From Solirubrobacteraceae bacterium (GTDB taxonomy: Bacteria; Actinomycetota; Thermoleophilia; Solirubrobacterales; Solirubrobacteraceae): 6,537 nucleotides of DNA. The stretch is from positions 1 through 6,537 of the forward strand of contig JAUJME010000051.1 in the NCBI GenBank assembly GCA_030447005.1. The letters run 5' to 3'. Every line of letters starts with the position of its first letter. The first letter of the stretch is position 1. Positions 1 through 5,539 of this stretch are shown here, piece after piece. The notes below the pieces were generated by a model. It had not been told where the DNA came from, ran no database searches, and was given only the letters and a program-made list of their open reading frames with translations. Position numbers and translations under genes: made by a program.

Positions 1-204
1 GCCGCGATCGCCACCTTCGGCCCCGAGCCCGAGGACGTCACGCCCGACGCGACGTTCGAGACGCTCGACGTCGACTCCCTCGACCTCGTCGAACTCAGCC
101 AGATCGTGCAGGACGAGTTCGGCGTCGAGCTCGGCTCGGAGGACATGCCGAAGCTCAAGACGGTCGGCGACGCCATCGACCTCATCACCGCGCGGCTGTC
201 GTGA
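1..204 (+). CDS. Acyl carrier protein, 3' end (5' end outside window)
   Basis: The last 67 residues of a small acidic protein are visible. It carries growing acyl chains on a 4'-phosphopantetheine arm and hands them to the enzymes encoded downstream. The attachment motif LDVDSLDLVEL lies at visible residues 22-32, with Ser26 as the serine that would be modified. The following helix (SQIVQDEFGVEL) and the acidic segment ending in TVGDAIDLI are typical of ACP helices II-IV. A full ACP is about 75-90 residues, so only some 10-20 N-terminal residues are missing. The stop codon overlaps the GTG start of the ketosynthase (GTGA), placing it in the same transcript and suggesting it is the cognate carrier. 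It could be either the housekeeping ACP or one dedicated to this cluster; the visible part does not decide. Confidence 0.93.
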   Translation, partial: AAIATFGPEPEDVTPDATFETLDVDSLDLVELSQIVQDEFGVELGSEDMPKLKTVGDAIDLITARLS

Positions 205-1412
205 GAGGGGGCCGCGTCGTCATCACCGGGGTGGGCGCCGTCACGCCGCTGGGCGTGGGCGCCGCCGCCCTCCACGACCGCTGGGCGGCCGGCGCGTGCG
301 CGATCGAGGACGGCGCCGGCCGCTGTTCGGACTTCGACCCGACGGAGCGGCTCTCGCGCAAGGAGGCGCGCCGCGCGGATCGCTTCACCCAGCTCGCGCT
401 CGCCGCGGGCGAGGAGGCGCTCGAGCAGGCCGGCTGGCTCGACGGCGCCGAGCTGCCCTACGACCCCGCGCGCGTCGGCTGCGTCGTCGGGACGGGGATC
501 GGCGGCATCGAGACCCTCGAGGGCGCGCACGACACGCTGCGCGACGCCGGGCCCGCCCGCGTCGGGCCGCTGGCCATCCCGCTGATGATGGCCAACGCGG
601 CGCCCGCCGCCCTGGCCATGCGCCACGGGCTGCGCGGCGAGTGCTACGGCACCGTGTCGGCCTGCGCGGCGGGGGCCCACGCGATCGGCGCGGCGGCGCG
701 GATGGTCGCCGCCGGCGACGTCGACGCCGTGGTCTGCGGCGGCGCGGAAGCCGCCCACACCCCGCTCGCCCACGCCGCCTTCGCCGCCATGGACGCCCTC
801 AGCGACTCCGGCGTCTCGCGCCCGTTCGACGCGCGGCGCGACGGGTTCGTGATGGGGGAGGGCGGCGGCGTGCTCGTCCTCGAGGACGCCGAGCGCGCAG
901 CGGCTCGGGGCGCGACGGTGCTCGGCGAGCTGCTCGGCTACGGCTCCACCTCCGACGCCCACCACCTCACCGCCCCCGATCCGGCGGGCGCCGGCGCGGC
1001 GCGGGCGATGCGGCTCGCCCTCGCGGACGCCGGCATCGAGCCGGCCGGGGTCGACTACGTCAACGCCCACGGGACCTCCACGCCGCTCAACGACCGCGCC
1101 GAGACCGCCGCCATCAAGGCGGCGCTCGGCGAGCGGGCGGCCGCGGTCCCCGTCTCCTCCACCAAGTCGGCGATCGGCCACCTGCTCGGCGCGGCCGGGG
1201 CGGTGGAGGCGGTGGCGACGGTCCAGGCGCTCTCGGCGCGCGTCGCGCCGCCGACGCTCGGGTACGCCGAGCCCGAGGAGGGCCTCGACCTCGACTACGT
1301 CGCGGAGGGCGCGCGGCCGCTGCGCGCGAACGGCACGCCGCCCGTCGCGCTCTCGAACTCCTTCGGCTTCGGCGGCCACAACGTCGTGCTGTGCATCGGC
1401 GGTGCCCGGTGA
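201..1412 (+). CDS. fabF: Beta-ketoacyl-ACP synthase II (FabF/KasA-like)
   Basis: A 403-residue condensing enzyme. It performs decarboxylative condensation of malonyl-ACP with an acyl primer held on the enzyme, elongating the chain by two carbons in the cytosol. The thiolase-fold active site is complete: nucleophile Cys155 in VSACAAG, His290 in VNAHGTSTP, and Lys322 and His327 in TKSAIGHLLGA. It ends with the glycine-rich SFGFGGHN motif (387-394). Because the cysteine is present, it is a true ketosynthase, not a chain-length-factor subunit. The GGHN ending, as I recall it for mycobacterial KasA/KasB, differs from the GGTN usual in E. coli FabF. The GTG start at 201 overlaps the ACP stop and puts the RRVVITG-type beta-strand (here GRVVITGVGAV) at the N-terminus as expected; no clear Shine-Dalgarno is seen, so translation is probably coupled. 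Length is normal for the family. Confidence 0.95.
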   Translation: MRGGRVVITGVGAVTPLGVGAAALHDRWAAGACAIEDGAGRCSDFDPTERLSRKEARRADRFTQLALAAGEEALEQAGWLDGAELPYDPARVGCVVGTGIGGIETLEGAHDTLRDAGPARVGPLAIPLMMANAAPAALAMRHGLRGECYGTVSACAAGAHAIGAAARMVAAGDVDAVVCGGAEAAHTPLAHAAFAAMDALSDSGVSRPFDARRDGFVMGEGGGVLVLEDAERAAARGATVLGELLGYGSTSDAHHLTAPDPAGAGAARAMRLALADAGIEPAGVDYVNAHGTSTPLNDRAETAAIKAALGERAAAVPVSSTKSAIGHLLGAAGAVEAVATVQALSARVAPPTLGYAEPEEGLDLDYVAEGARPLRANGTPPVALSNSFGFGGHNVVLCIGGAR

Positions 1413-2869
1413 GCGTGGCCGTCGGCGCCGCCGCGCACGTCGAGCCCGACGCGTCGGGCCCGCTCGGCCGGCTGGAGGCGCTCTGCGACCCCGGCTCCCT
1501 GCACGTCATCCGCTCGGAGGTGGCCTCCCGCCGGATGGGCGACCGCGCCCGGCCGGGCGACGGGGTGATCGGCGCGGCGGGGCGCGTCGACGGCCGGCCC
1601 GTGTTCTGCTACGCGCAGGACACGTCGTTCGCCGGCGGCTCGCTCGGGGAGGCCCACGCCGACACGGTTGTCCGGATCCTCCGGCTCGCCGGCCAGGCCC
1701 AGGCGCCCGTCGTCGCCTTCGTCGCGTCCGCGGGCGCCCGCATGCAGGAGGGGCTCTCCGCGCTCGGGGGCTACGGGCGGATCTTCGCCGAGAACGTCCG
1801 GCTCTCGGGCCGGGTGCCGCAGATCTCGGTCATCGCCGGCACGAGCGCCGGCGGCGGCTCCTACTCCCCGGCGCTCACCGACTTCGTGGTGATGACGGAG
1901 GACGCCGCGATGTTCCTCACGGGGCCCGGCGTGGTCGGCGAGGTCATGGGGGAGGACGTGTCGGCCGCCGGCCTCGGCGGCGCGCGCGTGCACGAGCGCA
2001 ACGGCGTCTGCCACCTCGTGGTCGACGACGCGGCGGCCGGCGCGCGGGCGGCGCGCGCCCTGCTCGCCCACCTCCCCTCGGGCGCGGGCCGCGACGCCCC
2101 GGCGCATCCCTCGCGCCCGCCGCTGGCCGGCGACCCGGGCCGCGTGGTCCCGGCCGGGCCGCGGCGCGTCTACGACGTCCGCCACGTCGTCGCGCGGCTC
2201 GTCGACGGCGGGGCGCTGCTCGAGCTCTCGCCCCGCTGGGCGCGCAACATGGTCGTCGGGTTCGCCCGGCTCGAGGGGCGGCCGGTCGGAATCGTCGCCA
2301 ACCAGCCGCGCTTCCTGGGCGGCGTGCTCGACGCCGACGCCGCCCAGAAGGCGGCGCGCTTCGTGCGGACCTGCAACACGTTCGACCTGCCGCTCGTCGT
2401 GCTCGTCGACACGCCGGGGTTCATGCCCGGGACCCGGCAGGAGGCCGCCGGGGTGATCCGCCACGGCGCCAAGCTCCTGCACGCCTTCGCCGAGGCGACG
2501 GTGCCGCGCCTGACGGTCGTGCTCCGCAAGGCCTACGGAGGCGCGTACATCACGATGAACTCCAAGGACCTGGGCGCGCACCTCGTGTTCGCGTGGCCGG
2601 ACGCCGAGCTGGGTGTCATGGGCGCCGGGCAGGCCGTCGGGATCATCCACCGGCGCGAGCTGGCGGCCGCGGCGGACCCCGACGCCGAGCGTGCGCGCCT
2701 CGCCGGCCGCTACGCCGGCGAGCACCTGCTCGCCCACACGGCGGCCCGCGACGGGTTCGTCGACGAGATCATCGCCCCCGCCGACACCCGCGCCCGCCTC
2801 GCGTGGGGCCTGGAGACGCTCGCCGGCCGCGAGCGGCTCGCGCCCGTCCGGGGCAACATCCCGCTCTAG
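1409..2869 (+). CDS. accD6: Acetyl/acyl-CoA carboxylase carboxyltransferase (beta) subunit, AccD6-like
   Basis: A 486-residue carboxyltransferase with both crotonase-like halves in one chain. It moves carboxylate from carboxybiotin on a partner alpha subunit to acyl-CoA, giving malonyl-CoA (or methylmalonyl-CoA). The N-terminal half holds GARMQEG (109-115) and the oxyanion glycines of SAGGGSYSPALTDFVVM (146-162; Gly148-Gly149). The C-terminal half holds DTPGFMPG (334-341), RHGAKLLHAFAEATVP (351-366) and RKAYGGAYITMNSK (373-386; Gly378-Ala379 oxyanion pair). Residue Ile381 falls at the specificity position numbered 422 in Streptomyces PccB. Similarity to mycobacterial AccD6, from memory, covers the NGVCH segment, RRVYDVR (252-258), VFAWPDAE and the terminal NIPL. 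It is shorter than PccB (about 510-540) because the N-terminus is compact. The GTG start overlaps the KAS stop; a second in-frame GTG lies two codons on. No biotin carboxylase or biotin carrier gene is in the window, so the partner is encoded elsewhere. Confidence 0.93.
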   Translation: MSVAVGAAAHVEPDASGPLGRLEALCDPGSLHVIRSEVASRRMGDRARPGDGVIGAAGRVDGRPVFCYAQDTSFAGGSLGEAHADTVVRILRLAGQAQAPVVAFVASAGARMQEGLSALGGYGRIFAENVRLSGRVPQISVIAGTSAGGGSYSPALTDFVVMTEDAAMFLTGPGVVGEVMGEDVSAAGLGGARVHERNGVCHLVVDDAAAGARAARALLAHLPSGAGRDAPAHPSRPPLAGDPGRVVPAGPRRVYDVRHVVARLVDGGALLELSPRWARNMVVGFARLEGRPVGIVANQPRFLGGVLDADAAQKAARFVRTCNTFDLPLVVLVDTPGFMPGTRQEAAGVIRHGAKLLHAFAEATVPRLTVVLRKAYGGAYITMNSKDLGAHLVFAWPDAELGVMGAGQAVGIIHRRELAAAADPDAERARLAGRYAGEHLLAHTAARDGFVDEIIAPADTRARLAWGLETLAGRERLAPVRGNIPL

Positions 2870-2870
2870 A

Positions 2871-2876
2871 GAGGAG
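2871..2876 (+). promoter_or_regulatory. Shine-Dalgarno site of the MaoC gene
   Basis: GAGGAG sits 7 bases before the GTG at 2884. It is the strongest ribosome-binding site within the operon and supports that start over other GTG or TTG codons nearby. The 14-base gap here is the only non-overlapping junction among the six lipid genes. Confidence 0.8.
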
Positions 2877-2883
2877 ACCCGCC

Positions 2884-3402
2884 GTGTTGTCGTCCCCCTT
2901 CGAGGCCCTCGTGCCCGGCGCCCGCCACGTCTCGCGCGGGCGGACCGTCACCGAGGCCGACGTCGCCGCGTTCGCCGCGCTCACCGGCGACCACCACCCG
3001 CAGCACACCGACGCCGTCTGGGCCGCCCACAGCCCGTTCGGCGAGCGGATCGCGCACGGCATGCTCGTGCTGTCCTACGCGGCGGGTCTCGTGCCGCTCG
3101 ACCCCGAGCGCGTCCTCGCGCTGCGGCGCGTGGGCGACGCGGTCTTCAAGCGGCCGGTGCGGATCGGCGACACCATCTCGGTCGAGACCCGCATCGCCGC
3201 GACGGACCCGGCCACCGGGCTCGTGACCTGCGGCTGGCTCGTGCGCAACCAGGACGGGCGCCTCGTCGCCCGCGCCACCGTCGAGCTGCTCTGGCGCCGC
3301 GAAGCCGACCCCGTGGCGCTCGCGGACGACGGGGCGGACGACGGGGCGGCCGCGATCGCCGCGAGCGGGATGGTCCACGCCTACTGCTCGGTGCCGCTGT
3401 GA
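2884..3402 (+). CDS. MaoC-fold (R)-specific enoyl hydratase / 3-hydroxyacyl-ACP dehydratase
   Basis: A 172-residue single hot-dog-domain protein. The hydratase-2 signature is present in full: FAALTGDHHPQHTD (30-43) followed by FGERIAHGM (52-60). Asp36 and His41, spaced five apart, correspond to the catalytic Asp/His pair of (R)-hydratases. Such enzymes interconvert (R)-3-hydroxyacyl and trans-2-enoyl thioesters. Given its place between the carboxyltransferase and enoyl reductase, I infer that it acts in the dehydrating direction on ACP substrates, as mycobacterial HadAB does, replacing FabZ. The core ends near residue 140 (VELLWRRE). A tail of about 30 residues, rich in Asp, Ala and Gly and containing an ADDG repeat, follows and has no recognised role. 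The stop overlaps the next start by one base (TGATG). A catabolic or PHA-type (R)-hydratase is the alternative, less favoured by context. Confidence 0.88.
   Translation: MLSSPFEALVPGARHVSRGRTVTEADVAAFAALTGDHHPQHTDAVWAAHSPFGERIAHGMLVLSYAAGLVPLDPERVLALRRVGDAVFKRPVRIGDTISVETRIAATDPATGLVTCGWLVRNQDGRLVARATVELLWRREADPVALADDGADDGAAAIAASGMVHAYCSVPL
3323..3346 (+). repeat. Perfect 12-bp tandem duplication inside the MaoC tail
   Basis: The unit CGGACGACGGGG occurs twice back to back, and the first bases of a third copy (CGG) follow. It is in frame and encodes ADDG-ADDG in the C-terminal tail of the MaoC protein, beyond the catalytic domain. It looks like a slippage product in a tolerant region. Confidence 0.85.
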
Positions 3403-4202
3403 TGCTCGAGGGCCGGCGCCTCGTGATCACGGGCGTCGTCACCCGCGACTCGATCGCCTTCCACGCCGCCGAGCGGGCCCTCGCGCTCGGCGCCGACGTC
3501 GTGCTCACGAGCTTCGGACGGGTGGCGCGGATGACCGCGCGGGCGGCGACCCGGCTCCCGCGCGAGGTCGACGTGCTCGAGCTCGACGTCACCCGCCCGG
3601 AGGACTTCGACGCCCTCACCGCCGAGCTCTCGGGGCGCTGGGGGCGGGTGGACGGCGCGCTGCACGCGATCGCCTTCGCGCCCGGGGACGCGCTGGGCGG
3701 CAACTTCCTGGCCACCCCGGCGGCGAGCGCGGCCACCGCGTTCACCACGAGCGCCTACTCCTACAAGGCGCTCGGCGCCGCGCTTGCGCCGCTCATGGAG
3801 GACGGCGGCGCGCTCGTCGGCCTCGACTTCGACGCGTCGCGCGCGTGGCCGGTCTACGACTGGATGGGCGTGGCCAAGGCGGCACTCGAGGCGGTCAACC
3901 GCTATCTCGCGCGCGACCTCGGGCCGGCGGGGATCCGCGCGAACCTCGTCAGCGCGGGACCGCTCGGCACGGTGGCGGCGCGGGGGATCCCCGGCTTCGA
4001 CGGCCTGGCCCGGGCCTGGCGCGAGCAGGCGCCGCTCGGGTGGGACACGGACGACCCCGGCCCCGTGGCCGACGCGATCTGCTTCCTGCTGTCCGACCTG
4101 GCGCGCGGCATCACCGGCCAGGTCGTGCACGTCGACGGTGGCTTCAGCGCCATGGGCGCCGCGCCGGCGCCGGTCCGCGAGGCGGCCGGGGTGGGCGCAT
4201 GA
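3402..4202 (+). CDS. fabI: NADH-dependent enoyl-ACP reductase (InhA/FabI-like)
   Basis: A 266-residue short-chain dehydrogenase-fold enzyme that reduces the trans-2-enoyl-ACP double bond, the last step of each FAS-II cycle. The cofactor region is GVVTRDSIAF (11-20), the FabI-type variant with serine-isoleucine in place of the usual glycine repeat. The active site is Y152-x6-K159 in VYDWMGVAK, with Phe143 in LDFDASRA matching InhA Phe149. The C-terminal HVDGGFS (243-249) is typical of FabI. From memory of the families, the middle (SAYSY, GLDFDASRAWPVYDWM, APLGWDTDD) is closer to mycobacterial InhA than to E. coli FabI, while the tail resembles FabI. Residues Ala89 and Ala91 (HAIAF) replace the usual Ser and Gly of HSIGF, positions known for inhibitor resistance. 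It lacks InhA's insertion in the substrate-binding loop (GIPGFDGLARAW is short). The ATG start overlaps the MaoC stop and the stop overlaps the next ATG, so translation is probably coupled. Confidence 0.93.
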   Translation: MLEGRRLVITGVVTRDSIAFHAAERALALGADVVLTSFGRVARMTARAATRLPREVDVLELDVTRPEDFDALTAELSGRWGRVDGALHAIAFAPGDALGGNFLATPAASAATAFTTSAYSYKALGAALAPLMEDGGALVGLDFDASRAWPVYDWMGVAKAALEAVNRYLARDLGPAGIRANLVSAGPLGTVAARGIPGFDGLARAWREQAPLGWDTDDPGPVADAICFLLSDLARGITGQVVHVDGGFSAMGAAPAPVREAAGVGA

Positions 4203-5278
4203 GCGGTGCGGTGCTGCTGACGGGCGCCACCGGCTTCGTCGGCATGGAGGTCCTCGCCCGCCTGCTCGAGCAGGGCGAGCGGGAGGTGATGGCCCTCGTT
4301 CGAGCCGAGGACCGAACGACCGCGCGGGCGCGCGTCCACGACGTGCTCGCCCGCCTCGGCGCCGAGGAGCACGCCGGGCGGGTGTACGCCATCGCCGGCG
4401 ACGTCGCGCGCCCGGGCCTCGGGCTCACCCGTGCCGAGCGCGACGCCGTCGCGGCGCGGACCGGCGCCGTGGTCCACTGCGCCGCGTCGGTGTCCTTCGC
4501 GCTCGGCCTCGAGCAATCCCGGGCGATCAACGTGCAAGGAACCCGCCGGATGCTCGACCTCGCCGCCCGGGCCCCGGCGCTCGAGCGGTTCGTGCACGTC
4601 TCGACCGCCTACGTCGCCGGCACGCACGAAGGCCCCTTCGGCGAGGACGACCTCGAGATGGGCCAGGGCTTTCGCAACGCGTACGAGCGCAGCAAGCACG
4701 AGGCCGAGCGCCTGGTCCGCGCCCGCCGGGACCTGCCGGTCTCCGTCGTGCGGCCGAGCATCGTGGTCGGCGACTCGCGAACGGGCTGGACCAGCGCGTT
4801 CAACGTCGTCTACTTCCCGCTGCACGCCTTCGCCCGCGGGTTGGCGACCGCCCTGCCCGCCGATCCCGACGCGGTCGTCGACCTCGTGCCGGTCGACTAC
4901 GTCGCCGACGGCATCCTCGTCTCGCTGGAGTCGGCGGAGCCGGGTTCCATCGCGCTCGTGGCGGGCGATCGGGCCGTCCGCGTGAGCGAGCTCGCCGCCA
5001 TGGCCGCGCGCTACTTCGACCGCCCGCCGCCGCGGCTCGTCGGGCCGAGCGACTTCCGCGCCACTCAGGCCAGCGCCTCACTCCAGGTCTACTTCCCGTA
5101 CTTCGGGGTGAAGGCCCGATTCCGCGACGCCCGCGCCGGCGCACTCGGCCTGCAGGCTCCTCACGCCGCGGCGTACTTCGACTTGCTCATGGACTTCGCG
5201 GTTGCCAGCGGCTGGGGTAAGCGGCCGCGCGCAAGACCGGCGGCGGCTCAGCACGCCGAGGCCCCGGGCGCGAAGTAG
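4199..5278 (+). CDS. Extended-SDR thioester reductase (fatty acyl-CoA/ACP reductase-like)
   Basis: A 359-residue protein of the NAD-binding_4 / 'male sterility' class of extended SDRs. These enzymes reduce acyl thioesters to aldehydes, sometimes on to alcohols. The NAD(P) motif TGATGFVG is at 8-15. The catalytic triad is Ser135 (HVSTAYV), Tyr162 and Lys166 (YERSKHEAE). VVRPSIVVGDS (183-193) and FNVVYFPLHAFARG (201-214) are the usual strand and substrate-pocket segments, and VDLVPVDYVADGI (227-239) matches the family's downstream V-P-V-D-Y-V motif. There is no adenylation or carrier domain, and no clear FAR_C domain can be recognised in the C-terminal 100 residues. It therefore resembles the stand-alone reductase part of carboxylic acid reductases or FARs. 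The tail (340-359) is basic, then Ala-rich. The ATGA overlap with the enoyl reductase makes it the last gene of the operon. I infer a substrate made by the upstream enzymes; an NAD-dependent epimerase on another lipid precursor is the main alternative. Confidence 0.85.
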   Translation: MSGAVLLTGATGFVGMEVLARLLEQGEREVMALVRAEDRTTARARVHDVLARLGAEEHAGRVYAIAGDVARPGLGLTRAERDAVAARTGAVVHCAASVSFALGLEQSRAINVQGTRRMLDLAARAPALERFVHVSTAYVAGTHEGPFGEDDLEMGQGFRNAYERSKHEAERLVRARRDLPVSVVRPSIVVGDSRTGWTSAFNVVYFPLHAFARGLATALPADPDAVVDLVPVDYVADGILVSLESAEPGSIALVAGDRAVRVSELAAMAARYFDRPPPRLVGPSDFRATQASASLQVYFPYFGVKARFRDARAGALGLQAPHAAAYFDLLMDFAVASGWGKRPRARPAAAQHAEAPGAK

Positions 5279-5322
5279 CCAAGGCTGCGACGCGCCACGG
5301 CAAACGCGGGCACGAAGCCGGG

Positions 5323-5341
5323 GTCCGGGGGCGCCTCGGAC
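5323..5341 (+). terminator. Possible operon terminator stem-loop
   Basis: GTCCGGGG and CCTCGGAC pair over 8 bp with one G-T wobble around a GCG loop, 45 bases after the stop of the reductase. There is no following T run, so it is not a classical intrinsic terminator. In very GC-rich Actinomycetota, U-poor hairpins can end transcripts, which is why it is listed. It could also be a chance fold in GC-rich DNA. Confidence 0.3.
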
Positions 5342-5433
5342 GCAGCAGCATGCAAGCGGCCCTCGCGCAAGGGCGCGACGCCGCTATGAGCCAAACGGTC
5401 GCCAACGGAACACCGCCGAATGCGTCGCCCAGG

Positions 5434-5476
5434 CATCGCACCCAGGAGGCCGCCGGTTCGAGTCCGGCTAGCTCCA
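5434..5476 (+). pseudogene. tRNA-Ala 3' half without a 5' half
   Basis: The sequence folds as the right-hand half of a tRNA. The anticodon loop is ATCGCAC (5435-5441) with CGC in the anticodon position. Then come the anticodon-stem 3' strand CCAGG, variable loop AGGCC, and T stem GCCGG/CCGGC (5452-5456 and 5464-5468) enclosing TTCGAGT. The acceptor 3' strand is TAGCTCC, with discriminator A at 5476. The order and the segments GCAC, AGGAGG, GGTTCGA and TAGCTCCA match bacterial tRNA-Ala as I know it. No GGGGCTA-like 5' acceptor strand or D arm lies upstream in the intergenic region, and the preceding bases (CAGGC) cannot pair with CCAGG. It cannot therefore form a complete tRNA. It is followed by TCC rather than an encoded CCA. 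Most likely a remnant or attachment-site copy left by an integration event. Confidence 0.75.
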
Positions 5477-5526
5477 TCCTCCGAAGACCCTGTTCGCCTC
5501 GCCCTCCGCGCTCTACGCTCCGCGCT

Positions 5527-5532
5527 GGAGAG
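5527..5532 (+). promoter_or_regulatory. Shine-Dalgarno site of the metalloprotease gene
   Basis: GGAGAG lies 7 bases before the GTG at 5540. The GTG gives an immediate Arg-Arg-Asn-Leu-Lys signal-peptide start, so the site and the protein agree on this start. Confidence 0.7.
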
Positions 5533-5539
5533 TCACGAA

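Larger units (their letters stand above)
5279..5539 (+). other. Intergenic region between lipid operon and metalloprotease
   Basis: 261 bases without a credible gene. It contains a GC-rich stem-loop soon after the operon (5323-5341), a smaller 5-bp hairpin (5359-5374), the 3' half of a tRNA-Ala (5434-5476), a 9-bp direct repeat (5504-5512 and 5518-5526) around a possible -10 element TACGCT (5514-5519), and the Shine-Dalgarno of the next gene. Open frames crossing it in either direction have no recognisable protein content. Confidence 0.7.

Noticed and set aside
296..1408. N-terminal extension of the carboxyltransferase frame back to 296
   Set aside because: This part is an Arg/Gly/Ala-rich out-of-frame reading of the ketosynthase gene. 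The family-like protein begins at the GTG at 1409.
1295..2737. Long minus-strand open frame opposite the carboxyltransferase
   Set aside because: Its length is explained by high GC content suppressing stop codons. The translation has no recognisable domain, and the opposite strand is a well-conserved enzyme.
5359..5374. Short hairpin GCCCT/AGGGC as terminator
   Set aside because: It has only 5 bp with a 6-base loop and no T run; such folds are expected by chance here.
5279..5476. tmRNA (ssrA) gene
   Set aside because: The 3' end is alanine-tRNA-like, which also suits tmRNA. However, the space after the upstream gene is only about 200 bases, there is no tag reading frame ending in ALAA plus a stop, and no 5' GGGGCTG-like end. 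The anticodon-arm similarity fits tRNA-Ala better.
5187..5477. Minus-strand open frame beginning MELAGLEPAASWVR
   Set aside because: Its first residues are the antisense of the tRNA-Ala 3' half. The rest is antisense to the reductase end and intergenic DNA with no protein-like pattern. This peptide start is familiar to me as a recurrent spurious annotation.
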